Positions 18,215 through 27,984 are shown, counted from the first letter of the stretch. The stretch: 64,000 bases of DNA from Hyphomicrobium sp. 12-62-95 (GCA_002279935.1 NCCZ01000009.1:64147-128146); one strand, 5' to 3'. Notes: a model not told the origin generated them from the sequence alone. A program made the numbers and translations.

Positions 18215-18575
18215 TAGATCACGCCGGGGAAGCGTAGGGTTCAGGGTAGGATCAGAGTGCCCGGATGCCACTGAACCCGTTCTGAATGGGCCATTCATCT
18301 GCGGTTCATCTTTAGGCGCGCGAAAAAAGTAAAGCGGCTACGGCGGACCGGCTTGTTCACCGTCAAAGTGAAACCTTTATGTCCCGGCGATATAATGCAT
18401 TGCCTCGGCGGTCGGGGTATCGCCAACTGGCGTGCCTTCTGGCCGGTTGGTCCGAGGCCGGGCGGGGGCCGTTCGCATTCCGGGTGCGAGGGGCCATGTG
18501 CGACGGGTTTTGGCCCGCGCAACGTTGGCGTCCGTGTCCACCGACCCGTTGTTGACCTGAAAGAACTTAACCCAC
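18215..18575. promoter_or_regulatory. Leader region of the MacA/MacB-like operon
   Basis: This 361-base stretch has no convincing gene. It presumably holds the promoter of the adaptor-ATPase-permease operon that begins at 18576. The open frames across it lack ribosome-binding sites and overlap the start of the adaptor gene in another frame. Confidence 0.4.
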
Positions 18576-20036
18576 ATGCGCCTCAGCCGACTGTTCACTC
18601 TTGCCATTCCCGTCGCGCTTGCGACGGCGGGTGCTGCCTGGTTTCTCAACCTCGGGCAGCCGGCGGAACCGCGCCTGGAGTACGAGACGGCCGTGGTCGA
18701 AAAGGGGACCATCCGGCGGATTGTTTCGACGTCGGGGCCGGTGCGAGCGCTGGTGACGGTGAGTGTTGGATCGTATCTCTCGGGGCCCGTCGAATCCGTC
18801 AATGCCGATTTCAATTCGGAAGTGAAGCCCGGCGACGTTCTGGCCAAACTCGACCGGCGGACGTTCGCCGCCAAGGTTGCGGAAGCCGAAGCGAACCTGC
18901 TGGCGGCCAAGGCTTCGCTTGCCAACCAGAAGGCGGCGCTGATCAAGGCGGAAGCGGTACTGCTCAATTCGGAGCGGACGATCGAACGGCAGCGGTCACT
19001 GGCGCAGAAGAAGTTCGCCAGCGAACAGACGCTCGACAACGCGATCCGAGATCGCGACGTGGCGCGGGCCGATATCGCCGTCGTGAAATCGCTTATCGAA
19101 ACGGCGGATGCGCAGATCGTGCAGCGGCAAGCGGTGTTGGAGAGTGCGCGCGTCGATCTGGAGCGGTCGGAGATCAAGTCGCCGATTGCCGGGACGGTGA
19201 TCTCGCGGTCGGTCGATCCGGGGCAGACGGTTGCCTCCAGCTTCCAGGCGCCGGAACTGTTCAAGATTGCGCAGGATCTGTCGCGTATCCGCATCGAGGC
19301 GCAGGTGAACGAGGCCGATGTCGGCTCGATCGCGGAAGGCAATCCGGTGACGTTTTCTGTCGACGCTTATCCCGACCGTGAATTCGAGGGGCGGGTGACG
19401 CAAATCCGGCTGGCGGCGACGGAAATCAACAACGTAGTCACCTACACGGTGATCATCGAGGCGAAGAATGAAGACCGGCGGCTGTTCCCCGGTATGACGG
19501 CGAACGTGCGCATCGAGAGCGCGCGGCGCGATGGCGTGCTGCGCGTATCGAACGATGCGCTCCGCTTCCGTCCGCGTGGAGAGGTGGCGGGCGCGGATGG
19601 CCGTGCTGCGGGCGGCGCGGATCGCTCAGCGCGCACGGTGGAGCGGTTGAAGGGCGAACTGGCGCTGACGGATAGCCAAGCGGAAATGCTCAAAGCCGAG
19701 GTGCAGGCCATTGGCGCGGAAGCGCGGGCGGAGGGCCAGGGGGGAAGTTTTGGCGCCCGTCCGGATCCGTCAGCCTTTCGCATGAAGCTCAATATGCGCA
19801 TCGAGCAGGTCATCGTGCCGACGATGAGCGAGGAGCAGCGCAAGATCTACGAGCGCTGGAAGAAGGGCCGGGAAAGCACGCGGGCGGCGGCGCTTTGGGC
19901 GCTCGATACGGCAGGTAAGCCCGAGCGGCGCATGGCGCGCGTGGGGCTTGCCGACGACCAATTCACGGAGATCGTCGGCGGCGACGTGAAGGAAGGCGAT
20001 AAGCTGATCGTGCGGGTCCGCGAGGCCAAGAAGTGA
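18576..20036 (+). CDS. MacA-like periplasmic adaptor (HlyD/RND membrane-fusion family)
   Basis: This 486-residue protein has an N-terminal hydrophobic anchor (residues 5-25), a lipoyl half-motif (GPVESVNADFNSEVKPGDVLAKLD), a long alpha-helical hairpin (about 90-190) rich in Ala, Lys and Glu, then the second lipoyl half (SPIAGTVISRSVDPGQTV) and beta-barrel. It would bridge the inner-membrane ABC pump to an outer-membrane channel. A C-terminal insertion of about 120 residues after the barrel, with heptad-like sequence, is longer than in E. coli MacA. The ATPase gene follows with a 4-base overlap. No TolC-like gene is in the window. Confidence 0.85.
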   Translation: MRLSRLFTLAIPVALATAGAAWFLNLGQPAEPRLEYETAVVEKGTIRRIVSTSGPVRALVTVSVGSYLSGPVESVNADFNSEVKPGDVLAKLDRRTFAAKVAEAEANLLAAKASLANQKAALIKAEAVLLNSERTIERQRSLAQKKFASEQTLDNAIRDRDVARADIAVVKSLIETADAQIVQRQAVLESARVDLERSEIKSPIAGTVISRSVDPGQTVASSFQAPELFKIAQDLSRIRIEAQVNEADVGSIAEGNPVTFSVDAYPDREFEGRVTQIRLAATEINNVVTYTVIIEAKNEDRRLFPGMTANVRIESARRDGVLRVSNDALRFRPRGEVAGADGRAAGGADRSARTVERLKGELALTDSQAEMLKAEVQAIGAEARAEGQGGSFGARPDPSAFRMKLNMRIEQVIVPTMSEEQRKIYERWKKGRESTRAAALWALDTAGKPERRMARVGLADDQFTEIVGGDVKEGDKLIVRVREAKK

Positions 20037-20776
20037 CCGCAGTGGCGAAGACCGGCTCGGAGCAAGGCAGCGCGATCATTCAAGCGCGCGGCGTGGTGAA
20101 GCTGTACACCATTGGCGACCAGGAGTTGCGGGCGCTGGATGGCGTCTCACTCGAGATCGAAGCGGGCGATTTCGTTGCCATCATGGGGGCATCGGGATCG
20201 GGCAAATCGACCATGATGAACCTGATCGGCGGGCTCGATACGCCAACGTCGGGCAGCCTGTTGATCGACGGGCGGGACATCTCGAAGCTTGATGCCGACG
20301 AACTTGCGGACCTGCGCAACAGGGCCATCGGCTTCGTGTTCCAGCAATTCAACCTGCTCCCGCGGACGCCGGCGTTCCGGCAGGTCATGCTGCCATTGCT
20401 GTATGCGCATCCGCGTCCGGAGGACATGGAGGCGGAGGCGCGTCGGCGGCTCGATCAGGTGGGGCTCGGCAACCGGATGGAGCACTTGCCGCGGCAGCTT
20501 TCCGGTGGACAGCAGCAGCGCGTCGCCATCGCACGCGCGCTCGTTAACAACCCGAAGATCCTGCTGGCCGACGAACCGACGGGGGCGCTCGACAGCCGGA
20601 CATCGGAAGAGATCATGCGGTTGTTTTCCGAACTCAACGCGCAGGGGATCACTGTTGTGATCGTCACGCACGAGCCGGACATCGCGGCGTGGGCCCGGCG
20701 GCGGATTACGTTTCGCGACGGGCAAATCATTTCGGATGAGCGGCAATCTTCCCGCGTGCGGGAGGCGGCGCAATGA
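20033..20776 (+). CDS. ABC transporter ATPase, MacB/LolD type
   Basis: This 247-residue ATPase has Walker A GASGSGKST, Q-loop FVFQQFNLLPR, signature LSGGQQQR, Walker B ILLADEPTGALD and H-loop VTHEP. The spacing and the LLPRTPAFRQV stretch are those of the LolD/MacB mechanotransmission class. The start is GTG, overlapping the adaptor stop (GTGA), and its own stop overlaps the permease start (ATGA). The three are therefore one translationally coupled operon. Confidence 0.92.
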   Translation: MTAVAKTGSEQGSAIIQARGVVKLYTIGDQELRALDGVSLEIEAGDFVAIMGASGSGKSTMMNLIGGLDTPTSGSLLIDGRDISKLDADELADLRNRAIGFVFQQFNLLPRTPAFRQVMLPLLYAHPRPEDMEAEARRRLDQVGLGNRMEHLPRQLSGGQQQRVAIARALVNNPKILLADEPTGALDSRTSEEIMRLFSELNAQGITVVIVTHEPDIAAWARRRITFRDGQIISDERQSSRVREAAQ

Positions 20777-22005
20777 CCATATTGGATAGCATTTTGGTGG
20801 CGTTGACGGCGCTGCGCTCGAACCTGCTGCGATCGATTCTGACGACGCTTGGCATTGTGATCGGCGTGGCGTCCGTGATCATCCTGGTGGCGGTCGGCAA
20901 CGGGGCGGCGGGCGAAGTCAACAAGCAGATTTCAGCGCTGGGGACCAACATGCTCGTCGTATTTCCCGACGCGATGCGCGTCATGGGGCGGTCGAGTGCA
21001 GCGGGAACGGCGCTGCCGCTTTCGGAAAGCGATCTGGTGGCGCTGCGCGATAAGATTCCGGGCGTCATTGGTGTTTCGGGTCAAATCGACGAGTCGGCGC
21101 CTGTCGTGCGCGGCAATCTGAATTGGACCACGGCGGTCAGCGGGGTGCATCCGGATTACACGATGGTTCGGGATTGGCCGGTGGCGGAGGGCCGCGAGAT
21201 CAACGCCCAAGATGTGCAGATGGCCGCGCGCGTCGCGCTTATCGGGCCGACGGTGGCGAAGCAGCTTTTTCCCGGTGAAAATCCGGTGGGTGCTGAAATC
21301 CGCATCAAGAACGTTCCGTTTCAGATTGTCGGTCTGCTGTCGGTCAAGGGCCAATCGGCTATGGGCCGGGACCAGGACGACGTCATGCTCATTCCGATCA
21401 CAACCGCACGAAACAGGGTGGTTGGGAAAAGTGACGTTCAAGTCGATCAGGTCGGGCGCATCTATCTGAAGCTCGATGAACAGACTGATATGAAGACGGC
21501 GCAGGAGGATATTGAAACGTTGCTGCGTCAGAGGCGCAAGAGTGGCCCGAACAGCGAAGATACGTTCTCGGTTCGCAATTTGGCTGAGTTCATGCGTGCG
21601 CGCACGGAAGTGCTTTCGACTATGAGCTACTTGCTGGGAGCGACGTCCGCAATCTCGCTGATTGTGGGCGGGATCGGAATTATGAATATCATGCTGGTGT
21701 CGGTGACCGAACGGACCCGCGAGATCGGTTTGCGCATGGCAGTGGGCGGCCGCAAGCGGGATATCATGCGGCAGTTTCTGGTGGAGGCAGTAACGCTGTG
21801 TCTTTTTGGCGGGCTGATCGGCGTTGCGCTGGGCATTGGGATCGCGTCGCTGATCGCCTATTTCGCCAGCTGGCCGGTCGACGTGAGTGTGAGCGTTATC
21901 GGGTTGGCGATGGGTGCTGCTGCAATCACAGGTATTGTATTTGGCTTTTTCCCCGCACGGCGGGCGGCGGGTCTCAACCCGATTGACGCTCTGCGCAGCG
22001 AATAG
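20773..22005 (+). CDS. ABC transporter permease, MacB/FtsX type
   Basis: This 410-residue permease has one N-terminal helix (LRSILTTLGIVIGVASVIILVAVG), a periplasmic MacB core domain of about 230 residues, and three C-terminal helices with TERTREIGLRMAVGGRKRDI between the second and third helices. It ends with ARRAAGLNPIDALRSE, the usual FtsX-family end. In E. coli MacB the ATPase and permease are fused; here they are separate. The substrate may be a macrolide, peptide, lipid or siderophore and cannot be told. Confidence 0.92.
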   Translation: MTILDSILVALTALRSNLLRSILTTLGIVIGVASVIILVAVGNGAAGEVNKQISALGTNMLVVFPDAMRVMGRSSAAGTALPLSESDLVALRDKIPGVIGVSGQIDESAPVVRGNLNWTTAVSGVHPDYTMVRDWPVAEGREINAQDVQMAARVALIGPTVAKQLFPGENPVGAEIRIKNVPFQIVGLLSVKGQSAMGRDQDDVMLIPITTARNRVVGKSDVQVDQVGRIYLKLDEQTDMKTAQEDIETLLRQRRKSGPNSEDTFSVRNLAEFMRARTEVLSTMSYLLGATSAISLIVGGIGIMNIMLVSVTERTREIGLRMAVGGRKRDIMRQFLVEAVTLCLFGGLIGVALGIGIASLIAYFASWPVDVSVSVIGLAMGAAAITGIVFGFFPARRAAGLNPIDALRSE

Positions 22006-22244
22006 GCCGGGAAAATTAAGCGCTACACCAGGATTTGCTGTGTTCTGCCTTTTCCCCGATATGGCGACGCTTTTTGAAATGTTTTTTGAATAAAGTGGGT
22101 TGTCAAATGGGTTTTAACGGATTATCGGCATTTGGTGCGTCAAAAAAACTCTGACCAGATGCGTTCTGAATGATATAGGGCGCGATAAGGGCAACTCGAA
22201 ATAACCCGCGCTCTTTGTAAGAGCTGTAAATAAAGGACTGCACC

Positions 22245-22565
22245 ATGGCTGCTGTAAACGTCGACCGGATGACGTTGAGAGAAATCAACGACCTCGAAGC
22301 TAAAATCGCGAAAGCGAAATCGGCTGCGCGCGAAAAGGCGAAGTCGGACTTGAAGGATAAGATCGATCGTCTCGTCGACGGATCGGGCTTCACGATCGCG
22401 GAACTGTACGGATTTACGGCGCGCGGCCGTGGCCGGTCGAAGTCGGCGGCGAAGTATGCCAACCCGGAGAATAAGAGCGAGACCTGGACGGGCCGAGGGC
22501 GCAAGCCGAACTGGCTGGTGGCGCGCCTCAAGAAGGGTGCGAAGATGGACGACTTCGCGATCTGA
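22245..22565 (+). CDS. H-NS family nucleoid-associated protein
   Basis: This 106-residue protein has an N-terminal coiled coil (LREINDLEAKIAKAKSAARE) and the C-terminal H-NS DNA-binding motif: KYANPENKSETWTGRGRKP, with the conserved TWTGRGRKP core that inserts into the minor groove. The family silences AT-rich or horizontally acquired DNA and shapes the nucleoid. The gene is monocistronic: a 239-base leader precedes it and a strong terminator follows. Confidence 0.9.
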   Translation: MAAVNVDRMTLREINDLEAKIAKAKSAAREKAKSDLKDKIDRLVDGSGFTIAELYGFTARGRGRSKSAAKYANPENKSETWTGRGRKPNWLVARLKKGAKMDDFAI

Positions 22566-22601
22566 TTGCGCACGACGCTGCAATCGACGCTCACGAATTT
22601 G

Positions 22602-22640
22602 CGACTGCAGCGAACAACCGCTGCGGTCGTTTTTCTTTTT
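22602..22640 (+). terminator. Rho-independent terminator of the H-NS-like gene
   Basis: An 11-bp stem (cgactgcagcg / cgctgcggtcg, one wobble pair) with a 6-base loop aacaac is followed by tttttcttttt. Confidence 0.9.
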
Positions 22641-22735
22641 GGTGTTGCGACGGATAGATTGCCGGCTGGGGGTTGACGGGTGACCGGGCGCTGCCCACGT
22701 CTGTACAGTATGTTGTCAGGACCGAGGAGGCGGCG

Positions 22736-22918
22736 ATGTTGGCTCTCGACGTTCAGGAACAGGCGCGTCTGCTGATGGCTGCGCGCGGACCCAAGGCCAT
22801 TGCGGATGCGGCGCAGAAGGCCGTTCAGTTGGAACAGGAAGGCCGGGAAACCGACGCGCGGGAGTGGAGGCGGATTGAGGCCGCGCTCATTCAGCTTGCC
22901 GGACCGCGCGCCAAGTGA
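22736..22918 (+). CDS. Small helical protein of unknown function
   Basis: This 60-residue cytoplasmic protein (starts MLALDVQEQARLLMAARGPK) has an all-helical, Ala/Glu/Arg-rich sequence and a conserved-looking REWRRIEAAL. GAGGAGG lies just before the ATG at 22736. The longer open frame upstream lacks such a site. It converges with a small membrane protein gene 7 bases away. I do not recognise the family. Confidence 0.55.
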   Translation: MLALDVQEQARLLMAARGPKAIADAAQKAVQLEQEGRETDAREWRRIEAALIQLAGPRAK

Positions 22919-22925
22919 GGTGCGA

Positions 22926-23186
22926 TCAGTCTTTCGCCGAGTAAATGCGTTCCCACACGAACAAGCAGAGCGCGTAAGCGGCTGCGAGCACGAGGAACGT
23001 GTCGGCGATGCGCCGCGGTTCGGCCTCAGCGAGTGCCAAAAGTTCGGGCGCGTGGTGGGCCGTCAGCGCGAGGCCTGCGAAAAGCACCGTGAAGAAGCAG
23101 AAGACGATCTGCACGAACTTGTGCGAGCGGAGCCGTGCATCGGCGAGCACGTCATCGCTGTTGGAGTGTTCGTCGTCGAAACGCAT
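22926..23186 (-). CDS. Small membrane protein, two predicted helices
   Basis: This protein of about 86 residues has an acidic N-terminus (MRFDDEHSNSDDVLADAR) and hydrophobic segments at roughly residues 24-45 and 62-82. The text between them is rich in Ala, His and Glu. The ATG at 23186 is preferred; a TTG 21 bases earlier would add MYRVGPD. The function is unknown. Confidence 0.5.
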   Translation of the reverse strand: MRFDDEHSNSDDVLADARLRSHKFVQIVFCFFTVLFAGLALTAHHAPELLALAEAEPRRIADTFLVLAAAYALCLFVWERIYSAKD

Positions 23187-23276
23187 GTCCGGACCTACGC
23201 GATACAAATGGGCTGGCGTGGGAAACGCCGCTTAACACAACACTAACTGTGATGTGGCGCAGGGGGAAGCGGGGAT

Positions 23277-24551
23277 TTACGCGTTCTTAAGGTTGACGAG
23301 GGCGCGGAGCCGTTCGCGCACGTTTGCCTCGTCGGCGGGAAAGCCGGCCGTCATCCACCAGTGCTCGAGGAGGTCGAGCATGTGTCCCACTTCGGGACCA
23401 GCGGGGACGCCGAGCGCCATGACGTCCTTGCCGGTGAGGGGCAGTTTGGGTGCCGTCCAGCGATCGGGCAGCGTCAGGAGTTGCCGGTGGGGGGTGCTTG
23501 ACGGTTCGGCTGCCAGATCGCGTGCCCATTCGATGAGGACGCCATCGCGGAATTTGATTGCGCCATGGCGGTAGATGAAACAGCGGGCGCGGTCTTCGTT
23601 TTCAGATGGTTCAACGGCGCGGTCGGGCAGTGCAAGATCGGCTAAGCGTTCGTATTCGGATTTGGACAAGCGCAGGCGGTCGCGCAGGTGGGCGGCGTCG
23701 GCCGGTTTGACGACGGCAAGCGCGTAGAGACGGCGGATAGGGTCGGGCGTGATGCCGTTTGCGACTTCGATGGCTGCGAGGCGCGCGAAGGTGATCACGT
23801 CGGCGGGGGCACAGAGGGTGCGCGTGAGCAGGCCGGTTTCGTCCATTTCGGAAATGGTAATGGCGGCATAGGGGGCGGCGATGAGTTTGAGCAATTCCGA
23901 GCGGATGCGTTCGGCCGAAATGCCGTCGAGGCCGTCTTGCAAAGCGGCGCAGGCTTCATGGCCTTCGCGGTCGATGCGGCCGGCACCATAATGCGCGGTG
24001 AAGCGATAGAAGCGGAGAATGCGCAGGTAATCCTCGGCAATGCGATCTTCGGGCCGGCCAATGAAGCGGACGCGGTTGGCGGCCAGATCGGCGAGGCCGC
24101 CGGTGGCGTCGAAGAGGCGGCCGCCCGCGTCGCAGTAGAGGGCGTTGATCGTGAAGTCGCGGCGGTGGGCGTCGGTGGACCAGTCTTCGGTGAAGGCCAC
24201 GGTGGCGTGGCGGCCATGCGTTTCGACATCGCGGCGTAGCGTCGTGACTTCGAAGGGCTTGCGATCCGCGATGACGGTGACGGTGCCGTGCGCGAGGCCG
24301 GTGGGGATGGCCTGGAGACCGGCGTTTTCGGCGCGGGTGATGACGTCTTCGGGGCGAACGGTGGTGGCGATGTCGATGTCGGTGACGGGGTGGCCGAGCA
24401 GCGTGTTGCGAACGGCGCCGCCGACGATGCGGGCGTCGCCTCCGCCGGCGGTGATCGCGTTCAGGACGGCTTGCGTGGCCGGCGCGGTGAGCCAGGTGGC
24501 GGCGGCGAGCCGTGAATCGGGTTCGGGCGGGTTTGCGTCAGCGGCGGTCAC
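23277..24551 (-). CDS. cca: CCA tRNA nucleotidyltransferase
   Basis: This 424-residue enzyme of nucleotidyltransferase class II adds or repairs the 3' CCA end of tRNA. It shows the GGAVRN loop near residue 44, the catalytic DIDIATT near 58, the RRDFTINAL motif near 129 and IGRPEDRIAEDYLRILRFYRF near 163. The C-terminal part is the helical body domain. The start is GTG. A DUF6111 gene and a Nudix gene lie upstream on the same strand at 17-22 base spacing, a probable three-gene operon. Whether it makes CCA or only poly(A) cannot be excluded from sequence alone. Confidence 0.92.
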   Translation of the reverse strand: MTAADANPPEPDSRLAAATWLTAPATQAVLNAITAGGGDARIVGGAVRNTLLGHPVTDIDIATTVRPEDVITRAENAGLQAIPTGLAHGTVTVIADRKPFEVTTLRRDVETHGRHATVAFTEDWSTDAHRRDFTINALYCDAGGRLFDATGGLADLAANRVRFIGRPEDRIAEDYLRILRFYRFTAHYGAGRIDREGHEACAALQDGLDGISAERIRSELLKLIAAPYAAITISEMDETGLLTRTLCAPADVITFARLAAIEVANGITPDPIRRLYALAVVKPADAAHLRDRLRLSKSEYERLADLALPDRAVEPSENEDRARCFIYRHGAIKFRDGVLIEWARDLAAEPSSTPHRQLLTLPDRWTAPKLPLTGKDVMALGVPAGPEVGHMLDLLEHWWMTAGFPADEANVRERLRALVNLKNA

Positions 24552-24568
24552 GGGTCAGCGTCCGTTGC

Positions 24569-24859
24569 TCATTCGATGTGGCCGGGCTGGATCTTGCCGT
24601 CTTTGAAGATGGGCGGACTGTAGGTCTGGTCGGGGCGGCCGCCCGATGTCTTACCGAAGGCGACGAGGACAACCATCAGCAGGATCGTACCGGATGCGGC
24701 GAGCCACAGGAGGGGGGCGTCATTGAGAACACGCATGGGGCGGATGCGGCCGCCGGGCGTGCGCTCGAGCGTTTCGGGACGAGCGATGAGGACCCAGCCG
24801 AGGTAGGCGAGGGTCGGCAGGAGGAAGAGCAGGACATTCTCGATGACGATGCGGATCAT
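24569..24859 (-). CDS. DUF6111 family membrane protein
   Basis: This 96-residue protein has two hydrophobic helices (residues 5-25 and 50-68), with ARPETLERTPGGRIRP between them. The cytoplasmic or periplasmic tail ends GKIQPGHIE. The family is known mostly in Hyphomicrobiales, typically between Nudix and CCA-transferase genes as here. No function is established. It lies 17 bases from cca and 22 from the Nudix gene. Confidence 0.65.
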   Translation of the reverse strand: MIRIVIENVLLFLLPTLAYLGWVLIARPETLERTPGGRIRPMRVLNDAPLLWLAASGTILLMVVLVAFGKTSGGRPDQTYSPPIFKDGKIQPGHIE

Positions 24860-24881
24860 GGGACCTTGAAATCGGCGCTAC

Positions 24882-25553
24882 TTACGGCGCGGAAAAGAGC
24901 TTGTCGTGCATGTTGCGGAGGATACCCGCAGTTGCGCCCCAGATATAGCGTTCGCCGTAAGGCATCGCATAGAACCGCCGGTCGCGGCCGCCGAGGGTGC
25001 GGGCATCGATGCGATGATTGGCCGGGTCCATTAGGAAGGCAAGCGGGACTTCGAAGGCGGCTGCAACTTCATTGGCGTTGATCGACAATGCGAAGTCCGG
25101 ACGGATAAGGGCAACCACGGGGGTGACGGCGAAGCCGGTGCCGGTGCGGTAGACGTCGAGGAAGCCTAACGGTTCGACTAAACCGCGGTGCATGCCGATT
25201 TCTTCTTCCGCTTCGCGCAGCGCTGTGTCGATGGGGCCCGTGTCGCCGGGATCGGGTTTGCCGCCGGGGAAGGCGATCTGGCCGGCGTGGGCGGCAAGGT
25301 GGGGCGTGCGCTCGGTTAGCAGAACCGTGAGGCTGTCGCGGACGACGATCGGAACAAGGACGGCTGCCGGGCGGACCGGGGCGGGGCCGTTCCATTCGGC
25401 GAAGGCTGACGGATTGAGATCGAAGTCGCTCGGCGGGGGGACGGGCGCGACGGGTGTGGCGCTGGGCAAAGTCGGCGAGGCGAGCAGGCGCTGGGCTGCA
25501 CGGGCGCGGAAGGCGTCGAGAGTGAACGGGTCTGGAGGGGGATGTCCGTGCAT
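24882..25553 (-). CDS. Nudix hydrolase, CoA pyrophosphatase type
   Basis: This 223-residue protein has the Nudix box as GGKPDPGD with ALREAEEEIGM (GX5EX7REUXEEXGU pattern). It is preceded by the CoA-specific LLTERTPHLAAHAGQIAFPG, the signature of the NudL/UPF0035 subgroup. These enzymes hydrolyse CoA or acyl-CoA to 3',5'-ADP and 4'-phosphopantetheine. It opens the likely operon with DUF6111 and cca. Confidence 0.87.
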   Translation of the reverse strand: MHGHPPPDPFTLDAFRARAAQRLLASPTLPSATPVAPVPPPSDFDLNPSAFAEWNGPAPVRPAAVLVPIVVRDSLTVLLTERTPHLAAHAGQIAFPGGKPDPGDTGPIDTALREAEEEIGMHRGLVEPLGFLDVYRTGTGFAVTPVVALIRPDFALSINANEVAAAFEVPLAFLMDPANHRIDARTLGGRDRRFYAMPYGERYIWGATAGILRNMHDKLFSAP

Positions 25554-25684
25554 GGGGCGTAAGGTGCGTTCCTGTTGGCCGTTGCGTGCGGGTGAGGATA
25601 CGCCCTTCGCCGCATTTCGCGCGTCTTCGCATGACCAAATCGATGCGAATCGTGAGCATTACGGTCTGGGCGGACGGTTTTCAG

Positions 25685-26917
25685 ATGAAGGTCGACATGA
25701 TTGCGGGCGTTTGGCAACGGGGTCGCGGGCTGATCTTGTACGTCGCTGTGCTGGTGGCGGCCATGGGTGCCGCACTGCCCTCGCCGGCTGTGGCGTCGCC
25801 CGAGCGGGATTTTGCTGCCGGGCTTTCGGCGTCCGAGCGGCGGACCTTCGAGACGTATATTTCGGCCCGGCGCTTCTACAACCTGACGCTTGACGAGTTT
25901 TGGGACGAGGTAAGCGAGAAGCGCGCGGCCCGGCGCAAGAAGCGGGCAGCCGATCAGGCGATCACCGCGAAGGACTATGCGAAGGGTTTTCCGCCGGACT
26001 ACACCGGCCCGAAGTTGTCCGCCGATCTGGCGAAGCGCTGGGCGAAGTTTCAGGACGCGCAGGCGGAGAAAAAGCCACCACGGGACCCGCTTCCGGGCGT
26101 TGAGGATTTTCTGGCGCATGCGCGGGAGCAATTCGGCTTCGTTCCGGAGCGCATTGCGGAGCGCGAATTCAAGCGGCGGTATGCGCGCGAGGCGCTGCGC
26201 GTCGGGCTGACGAAAGAGCAGGTCGTGCGCGTCTATGCGCTGGAGACCAGCGGGCTCGGTACGGCGGATATGGTGGCGGGTATCCATCCCATCACAAAGA
26301 AGGGTTCGCCGATATCGACGGCGATTGGATATGCGCAGCTGCTGTCGGCCAATTCGACGAGCGAACTCGTCAAGCACGGGCCGGGGTTTATCGCGCGGTT
26401 GAAGCAGATGGCCGAGAGCGCGCGAACGGATGACGTTCGTAAAAAATATCAGCGCAAAGCGCAGATCCTGACGCGGATGCTGGCGGTGTCGAAGTCGGTG
26501 CCGAACGAGTGGAGCCGGCATCAGGCGTTGGGCCGGACGGCCAAAGGGTATGGTATTCACGCCATCAACATCGACGGCGATATCGGGCCTTGGCTGCAGG
26601 TGCTCAAACTTCTCGGCCTTAAGGAGTTGGCGGATAAGAAGGGCAAGCCGCGGCTGACTGGGGCGGAGATCGAGTTGATGAATCTTGCCGGTCCCGCGAC
26701 GGGACTGGAGATGATGACGCCGGCGGGACGGGCGGCCACAACGCCGAACTTTTTCGAGCGCGGGGCGTACGGGCGCAACACGATTGTGCGCGGCAAGACG
26801 GGGGCTGAACTGCTTAAGGCGCTCGACGAGCGGATGGATACGAACGTCAAAAATGACGGCGCGGTTCTGTTCGCGCAGGTGTTCGACGAGGTTGCGGCTG
26901 AAATGGCCGGGCGGTAA
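25685..26917 (+). CDS. Exported protein, possibly lytic-transglycosylase-like
   Basis: This protein of about 410 residues has a signal peptide (LILYVAVLVAAMGAALPSPAVA|SPE). The central stretch VYALETSGLGTADMVAGIHP followed by AIGYAQLL resembles lysozyme-like folds, where a Glu starts the ET-G-GT helix and G-A-Q-L follows. On that basis a peptidoglycan role is possible but unproven. The start could also be ATG 25643. A bidirectional terminator follows the stop by 3 bases. Confidence 0.55.
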   Translation: MKVDMIAGVWQRGRGLILYVAVLVAAMGAALPSPAVASPERDFAAGLSASERRTFETYISARRFYNLTLDEFWDEVSEKRAARRKKRAADQAITAKDYAKGFPPDYTGPKLSADLAKRWAKFQDAQAEKKPPRDPLPGVEDFLAHAREQFGFVPERIAEREFKRRYAREALRVGLTKEQVVRVYALETSGLGTADMVAGIHPITKKGSPISTAIGYAQLLSANSTSELVKHGPGFIARLKQMAESARTDDVRKKYQRKAQILTRMLAVSKSVPNEWSRHQALGRTAKGYGIHAINIDGDIGPWLQVLKLLGLKELADKKGKPRLTGAEIELMNLAGPATGLEMMTPAGRAATTPNFFERGAYGRNTIVRGKTGAELLKALDERMDTNVKNDGAVLFAQVFDEVAAEMAGR

Positions 26918-26920
26918 AAA

Positions 26921-26951
26921 GCCGGCGGCTTCGCGAGAGGAAGCCGCCGGC
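26921..26951 (-). terminator. Bidirectional-type terminator between the exported protein gene and hemF
   Basis: A perfect 12-bp stem (gccggcggcttc / gaagccgccggc) has a 7-base loop. An A5 run on the left becomes a T-run for transcripts arriving from hemF on the minus strand. It also follows the plus-strand gene directly. Confidence 0.85.
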
Positions 26952-27048
26952 CGAAACTAGGCAATCAGCGCAGTAATGGCCCATACTCCGCCAGTCTGCG
27001 ATTTCAGTATTGCAGCCGCGTCTGACAGTTTGACGACGGTTGGGGCTG

Positions 27049-27984
27049 TTAAGGCCACTTCACGACGGGGGGCATGGAGGAGAGGATGCTCTCGACGTTG
27101 CCGCCAGTTTTAAGGCCGAACATGGTCCCGCGGTCGTAGAGCAGGTTGTATTCTACGTAACGGCCGCGGCGGATCAGCTGTTCTTCGCGGTCGGCTTCGG
27201 TCCAGGGCGTCGTCCAGTTACCGCGCACGAGCATGGGGTAGACGCTGCGGAAGGCGCGGCCGACATCTTGCGTGAAGGCGAGCGCCGCATCGAAGCCGCC
27301 GTCTTCTTCCGTGGGCGTCAGGTAGTCGTAGAAGATGCCGCCGATGCCCCGCATTTCCTTGCGGTGGGGCAGATAGAAATATTCGTCACACCATTCCTTG
27401 TAGCGCTTGTAGTCGGCGATCTTGTGGGCTTCGCAGGCCTGATACATGGCCGCGTGGAAGGCCAGTGTGTCGGCGTCCTTCTGCGTGCGGCGGCGATCGA
27501 GCACGGGGGTGAGATCGGCACCGCCACCGAACCACCATTTGGACGTCACGACCATGCGCGTGTTCATGTGGACGGCGGGCACGTGCGGGTTGTGCATGTG
27601 GGCGATGAGCGAAATGCCGGACGCCCAAAAGCGCGGGTCTTCCTCGGCGCCGGGGATCTGCTTGCGGAATTCGGGAGCGAATTCGCCGTGAACGGTGGAG
27701 GTGTGGACGCCGACTTTTTCGAACACGCGGCCGTGCATGATGGACATCACCCCGCCGCCGAGGTCGGCTGACGGATCGGTGCCGGTATGTTCGGCGCGGT
27801 TCCAGGGGGTGCGGACGAAGCGGCCGGGCTTCTGGTCCGAGGTCGGGGTGCCGGCGGGAAGATCGTCCTCGAGTTTTTCGAAGGCCGCACAGATGTCGTC
27901 GCGCAGGGTTTCAAACCAGGCGCGGGCCTCTGCCTTGCGTTCGGGTGTCATGCGTTCGGGGAGGAGATCGGTTTTGGCATCCAT
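27049..27984 (-). CDS. hemF: Coproporphyrinogen III oxidase, oxygen-dependent
   Basis: This 311-residue cytoplasmic enzyme decarboxylates coproporphyrinogen III to protoporphyrinogen IX with O2. Family motifs include [54 protein letters not shown] and [15 protein letters not shown]. The ATG at 27984 gives the usual length of about 300; an ATG at 28044 would add 20 residues of non-family sequence. It is transcribed away from the ABC exporter gene and supplies haem for the cytochromes encoded nearby. Confidence 0.93.
   Translation of the reverse strand: MDAKTDLLPERMTPERKAEARAWFETLRDDICAAFEKLEDDLPAGTPTSDQKPGRFVRTPWNRAEHTGTDPSADLGGGVMSIMHGRVFEKVGVHTSTVHGEFAPEFRKQIPGAEEDPRFWASGISLIAHMHNPHVPAVHMNTRMVVTSKWWFGGGADLTPVLDRRRTQKDADTLAFHAAMYQACEAHKIADYKRYKEWCDEYFYLPHRKEMRGIGGIFYDYLTPTEEDGGFDAALAFTQDVGRAFRSVYPMLVRGNWTTPWTEADREEQLIRRGRYVEYNLLYDRGTMFGLKTGGNVESILSSMPPVVKWP

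Noticed and set aside
18353..19381. A 342-codon plus-strand frame before and across the start of the MacA-like gene
   Set aside because: Its second half overlaps the adaptor gene in another frame and the first half has no recognisable domain or start signal.
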